A stretch of 64,000 bases of DNA from Planococcus maitriensis (GTDB lineage Bacteria > Bacillota > Bacilli > Bacillales_A > Planococcaceae), in contig NZ_QLZQ01000006.1 in assembly GCF_003289925.1 (NCBI RefSeq), forward strand, positions 113,827 through 177,826. The letters are read 5' to 3'. Each line of letters starts with the position of its first letter. Position 1 is the first letter of the stretch. Below the pieces are notes generated by a model that ran no database searches, was not told the origin of the DNA, and saw only the letters and a list, made by a program, of their open reading frames with translations. The position numbers were made by a program, and so were the translations under genes. This document shows positions 9,113 through 17,012 of the stretch, one piece after another.

Positions 9113-9169
9113 CGTCTATACTATAGACGCTCCGCCCCCTATTGTATAGAATCCGGCGGCAATTGTCAT
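9113..9169 (-). promoter_or_regulatory. hemE operon promoter with palindromic operator candidate
   Basis: On the minus strand ATGACA (9169-9164) and TACAAT (9146-9141) are separated by 17 bases, a good SigA promoter. About 12 bases past the -10 element is a perfect 8-1-8 inverted repeat, CGTCTATA-C-TATAGACG on the + strand at 9113-9129, which would start near the transcription start. The position suits a repressor site; no matching regulator is known to me. Confidence 0.6.
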
Positions 9170-9282
9170 AAATTAGACCCGAATGCCTTCACCGATTTGA
9201 CACCTTCTGTTTCAAGCGCCGGATTTTAGGGAAAAGTGAGGTAGCAATTCAAAATGTATCCCGATTACTAGGAGGCTTTTTA

Positions 9283-9798
9283 ATGAATATTTATATGACG
9301 ACAGGAACCTACGAATTCATGAAAAAAATGCGTGAGGAACACGCAGATGAAACCATGGTGCTGATGCAAGGCGAAAACACGACTTTGCTATTGCACGAAA
9401 CCGAAGGGAAATCGGTTTTCCAAACCCCTCGCCGCTATGAAGTGGTCGACGGCACCGGCGAGTTCCGCGAAAAAGGATTTTTCGTCATGAACAATATCCC
9501 GGTTGCCGACGAAGGGCGCCCTGTTTTTGAGCACCGTTTCAAAAACCGTGCCGGCGCAATCGAAAACGAGCCCGGATATGTCGCTTTCCGCGTCCTGCGC
9601 CCGCTCGATTCCGACACGTATGTCGTATTGACCGAATGGGAATCCCCGGCATTCTATGAGAAATGGAAAGAATCACAGGCTTTTGCCAAAGCGCATGCTG
9701 AGAAGCCGCAGGAAGATGTTGAAAAACCACGCGCCAATATCTTCTCCGGTTCTTCTTACGTCACCATGTACAAAGCAAAACCCGAAGAAGACGAATGA
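9283..9798 (+). CDS. hmoB: Haem-degrading monooxygenase, HmoB (YhgC) type
   Basis: Predicted cytosolic haem monooxygenase of 171 aa. It has a two-lobe layout like B. subtilis HmoB: an N-terminal half that begins MNIYMTTGTYEFMKKMREEH, and a C-terminal antibiotic-biosynthesis-monooxygenase (ABM) domain from about residue 65, with NIPVADEGRPVFEHRFKNRAG, YVAFRVLRPLDSDTYVVLTEW and the helix FYEKWKESQAFAKAHAE that carries the candidate haem-ligand His. An AGGAGG site precedes the ATG. It is divergent from the haem biosynthesis operon, as yhgC is beside hemEHY in B. subtilis, so haem synthesis and breakdown genes face apart from one intergenic region. Confidence 0.87.
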   Translation: MNIYMTTGTYEFMKKMREEHADETMVLMQGENTTLLLHETEGKSVFQTPRRYEVVDGTGEFREKGFFVMNNIPVADEGRPVFEHRFKNRAGAIENEPGYVAFRVLRPLDSDTYVVLTEWESPAFYEKWKESQAFAKAHAEKPQEDVEKPRANIFSGSSYVTMYKAKPEEDE

Positions 9799-9801
9799 TG
9801 A

Positions 9802-9826
9802 ACGGCCGGCCAGCCCGGCTGTTTTG
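9802..9826 (+). terminator. Intrinsic terminator after hmoB
   Basis: ACGGCCGG pairs with CCGGCTGT (one G-U pair), loop CCAGC, followed by TTTTG. It begins four bases after the hmoB stop. Confidence 0.6.
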
Positions 9827-9864
9827 CTGTCTATATAGAAGAAACCCGTTAGGAGGAACATCTA

Positions 9865-10863
9865 TTGGTATTCATTTATTTTCTGCTGGCTGCTGCAGTC
9901 ACCGTGTTCGCCGCCATTAAACTGTCCCAATATGCCGATGTCATCAGTGAAAAGTCAGCGATGGGCGGCATGATGGTCGGTACGCTACTGCTTGCAGGCG
10001 CCACCAGCCTGCCAGAAATTTCCACCAGTTTCTCGGCAGCAGCAATCGGCAATGCCGATATCGCAGTCGGCAATATGATCGGCTCGAATTTGTTCAATTT
10101 ATTTATCTTAGCCGGTTTCGATTTGCTGCTGAACCGCAGGCGCATGCTCGAGCGGGCGTCTAAGGACCATACTTATTCTTCCCTGCTCGGCATCTTTCTG
10201 ACCGTGCTATTGCTCTTGGCATTATGGCTGCGTACCGATGTCACGGTCTTCGGGATCGGCCTCGATGCGTTGGCGATCGGCATAACCTATGTGATCGGTA
10301 TGCTGATCATCAATAAATTGCCGAACTTGGACACAATCGACATGGACGATGAGCCGGTCGATGCCAAGGCGCCGAAAAACCCGAGTGCCCATCTATCGCC
10401 AAAACACGCGGGCATCCGCTTTGCGGTCGTGGCGGTGATCATCATGGCGGCAGGGACCGCGCTTTCCATCACGGGTGATGAGATTGCTGTCGTGACAGGC
10501 ATCGGCTCCAGCTTTGTCGGCAGTTTCCTGGTGGCCGCTGCCACGTCCTTGCCGGAGGCGATCTCGGTTTTCGTCGCACTCCGCCTGTCCAATGTCAATA
10601 TGGCGGTCGGCGCTGTTCTCGGCAGCAATATCTTCAACATGGTCATTCTCGCTTTGTCGGACCCGATCTATGTAGAGGGTTCGATTCTTGCCGAAGTATC
10701 GGGCGCCAATTCCATCATCGCCAGCGCCGTGCTCGTCATGAGCGTGCTGGTCATGTTTTCGCTTTACCGGCCGAAGACCGCTTCCACATGGGCATATAGC
10801 GTACCGTCCATTTTGGTTGTGCTGCTTTATTTCATCGCTTCCTATCTGAATTTCACTTACTGA
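9865..10863 (+). CDS. Sodium/calcium exchanger family membrane protein (CaCA)
   Basis: Predicted cation antiporter of 332 aa with about ten TM helices. It carries the two inverted alpha repeats of the CaCA superfamily: GATSLPEISTSFSAAAIGN (about residues 45-63) with GNMIGSNLFNLF, and AATSLPEAISVFVALRLSN with GAVLGSNIFNMV in the second half. A polar linker (DDEPVDAKAPKNPSAH) separates the halves. The start is TTG at 9865, eight bases after AGGAGG. The family exchanges Ca2+ for Na+ or H+; the ion pair used here is not evident. It is a separate unit between terminators at 9802 and 10863. Confidence 0.88.
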   Translation: MVFIYFLLAAAVTVFAAIKLSQYADVISEKSAMGGMMVGTLLLAGATSLPEISTSFSAAAIGNADIAVGNMIGSNLFNLFILAGFDLLLNRRRMLERASKDHTYSSLLGIFLTVLLLLALWLRTDVTVFGIGLDALAIGITYVIGMLIINKLPNLDTIDMDDEPVDAKAPKNPSAHLSPKHAGIRFAVVAVIIMAAGTALSITGDEIAVVTGIGSSFVGSFLVAAATSLPEAISVFVALRLSNVNMAVGAVLGSNIFNMVILALSDPIYVEGSILAEVSGANSIIASAVLVMSVLVMFSLYRPKTASTWAYSVPSILVVLLYFIASYLNFTY

Positions 10864-10892
10864 CAGGACGGGGCTTCCCCGTTCTGTTTTTT
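10863..10892 (+). terminator. Intrinsic terminator after the CaCA gene
   Basis: ACAGGACGGGG (10863-10873) pairs with CCCCGTTCTGT (10877-10887) with one G-U, then TTTTT. It overlaps the last base of the stop codon. Confidence 0.8.
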
Positions 10893-10941
10893 GGTATGTT
10901 AAACTAGAGAAAATGCAGAACATTAGGAAGGATATGATCCA

Positions 10942-12108
10942 ATGATTGAGAAGATCTTTGCTGAGCTCGATAATGCCTACCCCGAAATGGTGGAAATCCG
11001 CCGCTACTTGCACATGAATCCGGAGCCGTCATTCCAGGAAACCAAGACTGCTAAATATATCCGCGATTTTTATGAAGATCTCGGTGTCGATATCCGCTTT
11101 GGCGTGGGAGGCAATGGCGTCATCGCGACGATACGCGGCGGAAAGCCTGGCAAGACAGTTGCCTTGCGTGCCGATTTTGACGCCTTGCCGATCCAGGACC
11201 AGAAAGAAACGAGCTATAAATCCACTGTGCCGAACGTTGTACACGCTTGCGGACATGACGGCCATACAGCGACATTGCTCGTTCTCGGAAAAATCCTTTT
11301 CGGCCTGCGCGATGAACTTCCTGGCACCTACGTGCTCATTCACCAGCACGCAGAAGAGCTTGCCCCAGGCGGCGCGAAGCCGATGATCGAAGACGGGGCG
11401 CTTGATGGGGTCGATGTAATCTTCGGCACCCATCTATGGTCGACGACGCCATTCGGGCGGATCGATTACCGGACTGGCCCGATCATGGCCGCGGCGGACC
11501 GCTTTGAGATCACTGTCCAAGGCCGCGGCGGCCACGGCGCCATGCCACATGAAACCGTCGATGCCGTCGTGACGGGGGCACAACTTGTCACTAGCCTGCA
11601 GCAGCTTGTCGCTCGCCGCGTGGATCCGCTCGAGTCTGCAGTACTTACGATCGCATCATTCATTGCAGAAAACCCGTTCAATATCATTGCCGATCAATCA
11701 AAACTTAACGGGACGGTCAGATCCTTCACCGAAGGAACGCGTACCCTCGTCGAAAAAGAGATGGAACGAATCGCCAAAGGCACGGCCATCTCGACCAATA
11801 GCGATATCGACTTCAAATTCCACCGGGGCTACCCGCCGGTCGTCAACCACGAAAAGGAGACGGAATTCCTGAGGGACCTCGCTGAAGATGTGCCGGGCGT
11901 AGAGGAAGTCTTCAATTGCCCGCCGCAAATGGGCGGCGAGGATTTCGCTTATTACCTCGAAGAGATTCCGGGCACGTTCTTCTTCACAGGCGCGATGCCG
12001 GACGGCGAAGTCTACCCGCATCACCATCCGAAATTCGATTTTAAAGAAGAAGCAATGCTGATTGCCGCGAAAACGCTCGGGAAAGCCGCGGTCACTTGCC
12101 ACGGATGA
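10942..12108 (+). CDS. yhaA: M20 family amidohydrolase (YhaA-like)
   Basis: Zinc-type amidohydrolase of 388 aa in the N-acyl-amino-acid / hippurate hydrolase group (M20D). Metal-site motifs are VVHACGHDGHTATLL (about residues 96-110), IHQHAEELAPGG with the catalytic Glu, and FGTHLWS; the small dimerisation domain begins near FEITVQGRGGHGAMPHE; the last ligand lies in CPPQMGGEDFAYYLEE. The physiological substrate is unknown, probably an N-acylated amino acid or an aminoacyl conjugate. Location next to ecs matches B. subtilis yhaA. Its 3' end faces ecsB across a shared terminator. Confidence 0.88.
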   Translation: MIEKIFAELDNAYPEMVEIRRYLHMNPEPSFQETKTAKYIRDFYEDLGVDIRFGVGGNGVIATIRGGKPGKTVALRADFDALPIQDQKETSYKSTVPNVVHACGHDGHTATLLVLGKILFGLRDELPGTYVLIHQHAEELAPGGAKPMIEDGALDGVDVIFGTHLWSTTPFGRIDYRTGPIMAAADRFEITVQGRGGHGAMPHETVDAVVTGAQLVTSLQQLVARRVDPLESAVLTIASFIAENPFNIIADQSKLNGTVRSFTEGTRTLVEKEMERIAKGTAISTNSDIDFKFHRGYPPVVNHEKETEFLRDLAEDVPGVEEVFNCPPQMGGEDFAYYLEEIPGTFFFTGAMPDGEVYPHHHPKFDFKEEAMLIAAKTLGKAAVTCHG

Positions 12109-12116
12109 ACCATATA

Positions 12117-12155
12117 AAAAGGCTGGAGAAAATATCTCATTTTCTCCAGCCTTTT
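12117..12155. terminator. Bidirectional terminator between yhaA and ecsB
   Basis: A perfect 17 bp inverted repeat (12117-12133 with 12139-12155), loop ATCTC, bounded by A and T runs so that it works in both directions between the convergent yhaA and ecsAB units. Confidence 0.92.
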
Positions 12156-12160
12156 ATTAT

Positions 12161-13390
12161 TCAATAATTCTTTTGAAGCCTGGCTGACTTTCTTCTCGCG
12201 CCTATCAGCGTTACGAAGGAAACCGTGTAAATCACCAGCAGCACGATTACAGCCGTCACCAGCTGCCCCAATGCCAAAAGCAGAACAAACGCTGCCGCCG
12301 CTTGGATCAGCTGAACGGCGAGCACCCAGTTCCACACCGCTTTTTCGCGGCTATGCGTGCTCAATGGGAACAATTGGTCCATGCGGAAATGCTGGGACTG
12401 GTTCAGGCCTTGCCATAATTGGATCGTGGAAGCGAACGCCAAGGCCCCGGCAAATAAAGCGATAGCGATTTGGAATGGGATGAGCCAAGCACCGGCCAGG
12501 ATGATCAGTGTCAAACGCACCCATAAAAAGAACAGCTCATCCGAGCGGATGAAGGTCCGGCTCACCAGATATAAATGGGCATTGGACGTTTTGCTCTTGA
12601 TCAACCGGTAAATCGGGTTGAGCCATCTGCGTTCCCTGACCTTCCCTTTCAAATGCGGGACGTCAGTGAAATAATTGGCGAACTGGTAAAAGCGCAGCAT
12701 ACGGTTCTCTTCCAATTCGATGAAATGCCCATATGGAAACGCCTTGCCCGCTGCACGGCGCTCCGTCCATTTGCCGTAGAAAATCATCGCGAACAAAAAG
12801 ACCGCCGAAACAATCATCCATCCGTCGACATACGACCAGGCGAACCCGGCAACGAGCAGGAAGCGGACCACGCGCTCAAGCCAGACATTCTGCCCTTCGC
12901 CCGATTTACGCCAGTGGAATTCACTCCTGACGTTCCACCACTTCACGAGCAGCAATAGAATCGGAAAGCCGATCAAATAAGACGATGGCAAGCCGTATAA
13001 GGCATTGATAAGCGGCAGGGATACGACGAAGACGACAATCGGCAAATACAGCTGCGACACATAAGTCCAGCGCAGCGCCGGCTTCAAATACTCGTCGAGA
13101 CGGCTTTCAAGCGGCAATAGATAGACCCCGTCTGCCTGTTTCAATAAGGTCACCGGCGGGCTGTAGGACAATAGCGCCCCGAACAGCACGGCCATCAACA
13201 ACGCTGCCGGAAACTCCGGCTGGACATTTTGCACCCATTCGCTATAGGCGTAGCCTGCCGCCCCGATGGCGAATAGCATGACCACGGCAATATGGCCGGT
13301 GACGATGAATTTTAAATAATTCTGGACTTCAGCGGTATAGCGCCGGAGCCGCTTGTCCCACACTTCATGCAGGTTCTTCATTGTCGTCAT
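12161..13390 (-). CDS. ecsB: ABC transporter membrane subunit EcsB
   Basis: Multi-TM subunit (409 aa) of the Ecs transporter, paired with EcsA. It begins KNLHEVWDKRLRRYTAEVQNYLKFI, has about eight TM segments in two blocks (residues 35-130 and 145-200, then 285-400) and the conserved cytoplasmic stretch KGKVRERRWLNPIYRLIKSK. In B. subtilis and Staphylococcus, Ecs loss affects secretion, intramembrane proteolysis (RasP) and peptide export. The start overlaps ecsA by 26 bases. There is no ecsC downstream, unlike B. subtilis, since the terminator at 12117 follows directly. Confidence 0.92.
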   Translation of the reverse strand: MTTMKNLHEVWDKRLRRYTAEVQNYLKFIVTGHIAVVMLFAIGAAGYAYSEWVQNVQPEFPAALLMAVLFGALLSYSPPVTLLKQADGVYLLPLESRLDEYLKPALRWTYVSQLYLPIVVFVVSLPLINALYGLPSSYLIGFPILLLLVKWWNVRSEFHWRKSGEGQNVWLERVVRFLLVAGFAWSYVDGWMIVSAVFLFAMIFYGKWTERRAAGKAFPYGHFIELEENRMLRFYQFANYFTDVPHLKGKVRERRWLNPIYRLIKSKTSNAHLYLVSRTFIRSDELFFLWVRLTLIILAGAWLIPFQIAIALFAGALAFASTIQLWQGLNQSQHFRMDQLFPLSTHSREKAVWNWVLAVQLIQAAAAFVLLLALGQLVTAVIVLLVIYTVSFVTLIGARRKSARLQKNY

Positions 13391-14114
13391 CCTCGGTCAT
13401 CGCAATATACAGGTCATCAAGTGAGGCATCCGGCATGCCAAATGCCTGCCGCAGCTCCGGCATTGTGCCGATCGCCCGCACGCGCCCGTTGTGGAGCAGG
13501 ATGATGCGGTCGCAATAGCGTTCTGCTGTCGACAGGATATGGGTCGACATGAGCACTGATGCGCCGCTGCGCTTTTGCTGTTCCATCTGGTCAAGCAGCG
13601 ATTTGATGCCGAGCGGATCGAGCCCGACGAACGGTTCATCGATGATGTACAAATCCGGATCGACAAGAAAAGCACTCATGATCATGACTTTCTGGCGCAT
13701 CCCTTTCGAGAAATGGGACGGGAACCATTTCAGCCGCTTTTCCATGCGGAATTCCTTCAATAAAGCAGCGGAACGTTGTTCGAAGACTTCCTGCTCCAGG
13801 CCATAAGCCATCGCCGTCAGCTCGAGGTGTTCACGCAATGTCAATTCCTCATACAGCACAGGCGTTTCCGGAATATAGGAAAAAGCGGAACGGTAAGCGT
13901 CGATGTCTTCCTCGAACGTCCGGCCATTGAGGCGGATCGTCCCGGATTTTGGTTGCATGATGCCGATAATGTGTTTGATGGTCGTACTCTTCCCTGCCCC
14001 GTTCAAACCGATCAAACCGACCAATTCACCTTTTTCTATAGAAAAACTCACGTCTTTTAACACAGGCTTTCTCGTATAGCCGCCCGTTAAATTTTCAACT
14101 TCCAATATTGCCAC
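13365..14114 (-). CDS. ecsA: ABC transporter ATP-binding subunit EcsA
   Basis: ATPase of 249 aa. The start chosen is GTG at 14114, six bases after GAGGTG, giving MAILEVENLTGGYTRKPVL; an earlier GTG at 14123 overlaps that binding site. Walker A is GLNGAGKSTT (about residues 38-47), the Q-loop region is FSYIPETPVLYEELT, the signature is FSKGMRQKVMI and Walker B is LYIIDEPFVGLDPLG. The signature FSKGMRQK is characteristic of EcsA. It is divergent from hit, as in Bacillus. Confidence 0.94.
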   Translation of the reverse strand: MAILEVENLTGGYTRKPVLKDVSFSIEKGELVGLIGLNGAGKSTTIKHIIGIMQPKSGTIRLNGRTFEEDIDAYRSAFSYIPETPVLYEELTLREHLELTAMAYGLEQEVFEQRSAALLKEFRMEKRLKWFPSHFSKGMRQKVMIMSAFLVDPDLYIIDEPFVGLDPLGIKSLLDQMEQQKRSGASVLMSTHILSTAERYCDRIILLHNGRVRAIGTMPELRQAFGMPDASLDDLYIAMTEDDDNEEPA

Positions 14115-14288
14115 TTTCAACACCTCTTTCTTCGTTTCCTATTGTATCAAAACTGTGCGTCGAATTCTTTCGATAAATGGGCCGCTTCATGCATCCGTTC
14201 CGGATAAGCTGAGATGAAGAATGACTGGCTCACTGAATATGGTAAACTGAAAAAAGAACGGCCAACCCATTACGGAAAGGATGATTTT

Positions 14289-14720
14289 ATGAGCGATTGC
14301 ATTTTTTGCAAAATCATTGCTGGGGAAATCCCAAGCGTCAAAGTGTACGAAGATGAACATGTCTATGCATTCATGGACATCATGCCTTTATCGAAAGGGC
14401 ATACGCTGCTGATCCCGAAAACACACCGCCCGTATGTCTATGACATGACGCCGGAAGAAGCCGGCCAGCTGTTCAGCGTAGCACCGAAAATCGCCAGCGC
14501 CATCAAAGAGACCTTCGAACCGGAAGGCATGAACCTGTTGAACAACAACGGCCCAAAAGCCGGCCAAAGCGTGTTCCATTTCCATCTGCATTTCATCCCT
14601 CGCTACGGTGCAAGTGATGGATTCGGCGCCAAATGGATGACTAAGGAAAAAGAGTTCACTTCGGAGAAAATCCAGGAACTTGCCGAACAGGTAAAGGACA
14701 AGCTAGCCTCTGAGGCTTGA
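14289..14720 (+). CDS. hit: HIT family protein Hit
   Basis: Nucleotide-binding histidine-triad protein, 143 aa from ATG 14289, which follows GGAAAGG by eight bases. The sequence starts MSDCIFCKIIAGEIPS with a CxxC zinc pair, and the triad is HFHLHFIPRY (HxHxH) near residue 100. HIT enzymes hydrolyse adenosine phosphoramidates and related adenylates; the cellular role in Firmicutes is unsettled. It is divergent from ecsAB and lies upstream of trpP, keeping the Bacillus order. Confidence 0.94.
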   Translation: MSDCIFCKIIAGEIPSVKVYEDEHVYAFMDIMPLSKGHTLLIPKTHRPYVYDMTPEEAGQLFSVAPKIASAIKETFEPEGMNLLNNNGPKAGQSVFHFHLHFIPRYGASDGFGAKWMTKEKEFTSEKIQELAEQVKDKLASEA

Positions 14721-14772
14721 TTTTCCACGCTGCAAGAGATAAGATCAACATACGTTTTTCGCCGGCGGCCAC

Positions 14773-14823
14773 GAGGGCACGACCGGGAAAAAGAAACTAG
14801 CTTGAGCTGAGGAGAGATGAGAA
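14773..14823 (+). promoter_or_regulatory. TRAP-like (G/U)AG repeat array over the trpP ribosome binding site
   Basis: Between 14798 and 14821 the leader reads TAG-N3-GAG-N2-GAG-N2-GAG-N2-GAG (triplets at 14798, 14804, 14809, 14814, 14819), with one more GAG at 14773. The last triplets lie in and beside the GGAGAG binding site just before the ATG at 14824. Spacing of 2-3 bases is what the 11-subunit TRAP (MtrB) ring needs. In B. subtilis TRAP with bound tryptophan blocks trpP translation this way; TRAP itself is not in this window. Confidence 0.7.
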
Positions 14824-15357
14824 ATGAATACGAAAAATCTTGTGTTAATGGCGCTGCTTGTCAGCGTCGGTGCTACTTTGTACGTGATGATCCCGGGCAT
14901 CAACGGCGGGATGAAACCTGACTTTATGCTGACGATGATGTTTATCGGCATCCTGCTATTCCGCGACGTGAAAAGCGTCTTTTTGCTCGCTGTCACGACT
15001 GGAATTATTTCCGGATTGTTTTCAAGCTTTCCAGGAGGCTTTTTCCCGAACATCATCGATAAATTCGTTACGGCGTTCGTCTTTTTTGCGCTCGTGTCGT
15101 TATTGAAAAAACATGCGGCCAAGCTGCCGGTCGGCATTGCGCTTACAGCAATAGGGACGGTGCTGTCAGGCAGCATTTTCCTGTCGGCCGCCATTTTTAT
15201 CCTTGGCGCCGACATTCCGTTCACGCTTTTGCTTGCAACGGTAGTCATTCCGGCAACTGTCATGAACGGCGCTGCCTTTGCGGTCATGTTCCCGATCGTC
15301 ACGGGGCTCATGAAGCGCTCGAACTTCCAAAGTTCCACAGCCGCGCAGGCTCGCTAA
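14824..15357 (+). CDS. trpP: Tryptophan transporter TrpP (YhaG)
   Basis: Small integral membrane protein (177 aa, about 5-6 TM) of the TrpP family, thought to import tryptophan. It opens MNTKNLVLMALLVSVGATLYV and includes PGINGGMKPDFMLTMMFI and GLFSSFPGGFFPNIIDK, both typical of TrpP/YhaG. The TRAP-type triplet array immediately upstream supports the assignment and predicts lower translation when tryptophan is plentiful. No terminator follows at once: the transcript would run through the repeat at 15449-15644 to the terminator at 15678. Confidence 0.9.
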   Translation: MNTKNLVLMALLVSVGATLYVMIPGINGGMKPDFMLTMMFIGILLFRDVKSVFLLAVTTGIISGLFSSFPGGFFPNIIDKFVTAFVFFALVSLLKKHAAKLPVGIALTAIGTVLSGSIFLSAAIFILGADIPFTLLLATVVIPATVMNGAAFAVMFPIVTGLMKRSNFQSSTAAQAR

Positions 15358-15448
15358 TACTTAAGAACTTTTTATATGATGATTGTTTTATTTACGTGTA
15401 GGAATGTATACTTTCATCACTTTAAAAGTTCAACGAGATATTCCAATG

Positions 15449-15644
15449 TTTGGAGAAGTGTTCGCTCGACTCCTGTGGGACCAGCGGGTTTGAGAGAGCC
15501 CGCAGACAATGAATGAGCGAAGCAGTGCTGAGTTCAGTCATTTGCGATGCTCGAACGAAGTGAGAGTTGAGCACAAGGGTTTCGATAGCGGTTGAGGAGG
15601 CTCGATTCCCGCCCCACGGAAAGCGAGCGATAAGCTTCGGAAAA
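15449..15644 (+). repeat. Structured intergenic repeat, copy A (3' of trpP)
   Basis: A 196-base element that matches, on the opposite strand, the 180-base copy at 46637-46816. The last 49 bases are identical in both. Internal hairpins include GCGGG/CCCGC (15484-15488 with 15499-15503), TGCTC/GAGCA (15548-15552 with 15569-15573) and an outer helix of CGCTCG with CGAGCG. It accounts for most of the gap 15358-15791. No ORF of merit, no transposase and no evident target-site duplication. Confidence 0.85.
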
Positions 15645-15677
15645 CATATTTCATGGATTTTCTCTACATCGTCAAAT

Positions 15678-15709
15678 GCCTTTCCCTTTCACAGGGAAAG
15701 GCGTTTTTT
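15678..15709 (+). terminator. Intrinsic terminator after trpP and repeat A
   Basis: GCCTTTCCCT (15678-15687) pairs with AGGGAAAGGC (15693-15702), loop TTCAC, followed by GTTTTTT. It is 33 bases after the end of repeat copy A. Confidence 0.9.
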
Positions 15710-15791
15710 ATTGAATAGCCATTCATTCCATGTTTTAATTAAGTGAAATAAAGGAAAAGAAAGATAGACAACGAAAGGAGCGCTTATACTT

Positions 15792-16232
15792 ATGAAAGTT
15801 ACGAACTTTTTCGCTGGCCTTGGTGCCGGCCTAATTGCCGGTGCAGCAACAGCCATCCTCTCCACCCCGAAATCCGGTGAGGAAATGCGCACATCCCTTA
15901 AATCAAGCGGCTCGGAATGGAAAGGATCGATGAACGAGCTGAAAGCACGGATCAATGAGTTGAAGGAATCGATCAACCACTTGACGGAAGAATCGAAAAC
16001 ACAGGTACCGGAAGCGGTGGATGGCCTGAAAGCTTCCCTCCAATCATGGCAGGAAGGCACAGCCCCGGCAAAAGAGCATTTGCAATTGGAGATCAAAGCG
16101 ATCCAGAACTCCATCGAGCAGCTGCAGGCAGCAATCAGCAAAGATAAAGACGAAGAAGAGAAAAAGAAAGACAAGCCGACGAAAATCGACCCGAAAAAAG
16201 CGGAAGATAACGACGATTCCGAGACAGCTTGA
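15792..16232 (+). CDS. yhaH: YtxH-domain protein YhaH
   Basis: Protein of 146 aa with one N-terminal hydrophobic segment, [19 protein letters not shown] (about residues 5-23), then [15 protein letters not shown], the YtxH-domain signature. The rest is a long amphipathic helix with coiled-coil character ([34 protein letters not shown]) ending in a highly charged tail. It is probably membrane-anchored. YtxH/YhaH proteins are general-stress genes of unknown mechanism in Bacillus. It lies just before hpr, as in B. subtilis. RBS AAAGGAG is present. Confidence 0.85.
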   Translation: MKVTNFFAGLGAGLIAGAATAILSTPKSGEEMRTSLKSSGSEWKGSMNELKARINELKESINHLTEESKTQVPEAVDGLKASLQSWQEGTAPAKEHLQLEIKAIQNSIEQLQAAISKDKDEEEKKKDKPTKIDPKKAEDNDDSETA

Positions 16233-16260
16233 CCATCCCTGGTCAGGTTGTTTTTTTTTT
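16229..16260 (+). terminator. Intrinsic terminator overlapping the yhaH stop
   Basis: TGACCA-TCCC-TGGTCA forms a 6 bp stem, then GGTTG and a run of ten T. The TGA stop of yhaH is the first base triplet of the stem. Confidence 0.8.
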
Positions 16261-16285
16261 GACTAAATTATTTTACTATTCTCAC

Positions 16286-16314
16286 TTTAATTCAGTTTGC
16301 TTTATTGCTATAAT
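16286..16314 (+). promoter_or_regulatory. Probable hpr promoter
   Basis: TATAAT at 16309-16314 in an A/T-rich stretch 35 bases before the GTG chosen for hpr. A weak -35 (TTTAAT, 16286-16291) is 17 bases upstream. Confidence 0.5.
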
Positions 16315-16348
16315 AAAGAAAATATTTCCGGTGAAAGTTGGTGCTCGT

Positions 16349-16909
16349 GTGAATGACAAAGAATATACAATGAAAGAAGCTATGCTGTACAGCCAAAGAA
16401 TTGGGCAATTATCGAAAGCATTATGGAAAGCAGTGGAGAAAGATTGGCAGATGTGGATAAAACCTTATGATTTGAATATTAATGAACATCACATTTTATG
16501 GATTTCCTACCATTTGAAGGGTGCCTCCATTTCCGACGTAGCGAAATTCGGGGTCATGCATGTCTCGACGGCATTCAATTTCTCGAAAAAACTAGAAGAA
16601 CGCCAATTGCTGTCCTTCTCGAAACGCGATACCGATAAACGCAATACATATGTAGAACTGACACAAAAAGGTGAAGAGTTGATGCAGGAGATGATCGAAC
16701 GTTATCACGATACGCCCCATTCGGTCGTTGACGGCTCGCTCCCACTGCGCAATCTATACGGGAAATTCCCCGAATTCATGGATGTCATGGCCATCATCCG
16801 CAATATTTACGGCGATGATTTCATGGAGATTTTCGAAGCTTCATTCAAAAACATCGAGAACCGTTTCAATGAGGAAAACCATGTTCTGACCGAGAATAAA
16901 AACGCCTGA
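16349..16909 (+). CDS. hpr: MarR-family regulator Hpr (ScoC)
   Basis: Transition-state repressor, 186 aa from a GTG at 16349 ([20 protein letters not shown]). The binding site before this GTG is weak, so ATG 16370 (MKEAML) is an alternative. The MarR winged-helix core is strongly conserved with B. subtilis Hpr: [42 protein letters not shown] (recognition helix) and the wing [15 protein letters not shown]. The C-terminal dimerisation helices end [18 protein letters not shown]. In B. subtilis Hpr represses extracellular proteases, oligopeptide permeases and sporulation genes. It sits between yhaH and prsA as expected. Confidence 0.93.
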   Translation: MNDKEYTMKEAMLYSQRIGQLSKALWKAVEKDWQMWIKPYDLNINEHHILWISYHLKGASISDVAKFGVMHVSTAFNFSKKLEERQLLSFSKRDTDKRNTYVELTQKGEELMQEMIERYHDTPHSVVDGSLPLRNLYGKFPEFMDVMAIIRNIYGDDFMEIFEASFKNIENRFNEENHVLTENKNA

Positions 16910-17012
16910 AAACACGTTGAAAAATTTTGCCGCAGAAGCTTGCATTCCCCCTAGAAACGTTGTATTGTATGTATCGGCTCATCAACACTATACATCAATG
17001 GGAGATACGCAT

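Noticed and set aside
10393..11013. 206-aa minus-strand ORF
   Set aside because: Antisense to the CaCA gene and yhaA, both of which have clear family motifs; it is highly charged with no recognisable domain.
15449..15644. Repeat copy as a MITE or IS remnant
   Set aside because: No terminal inverted repeats bounded by target duplications, no transposase remnant, and both copies keep the same position relative to genes and terminators.
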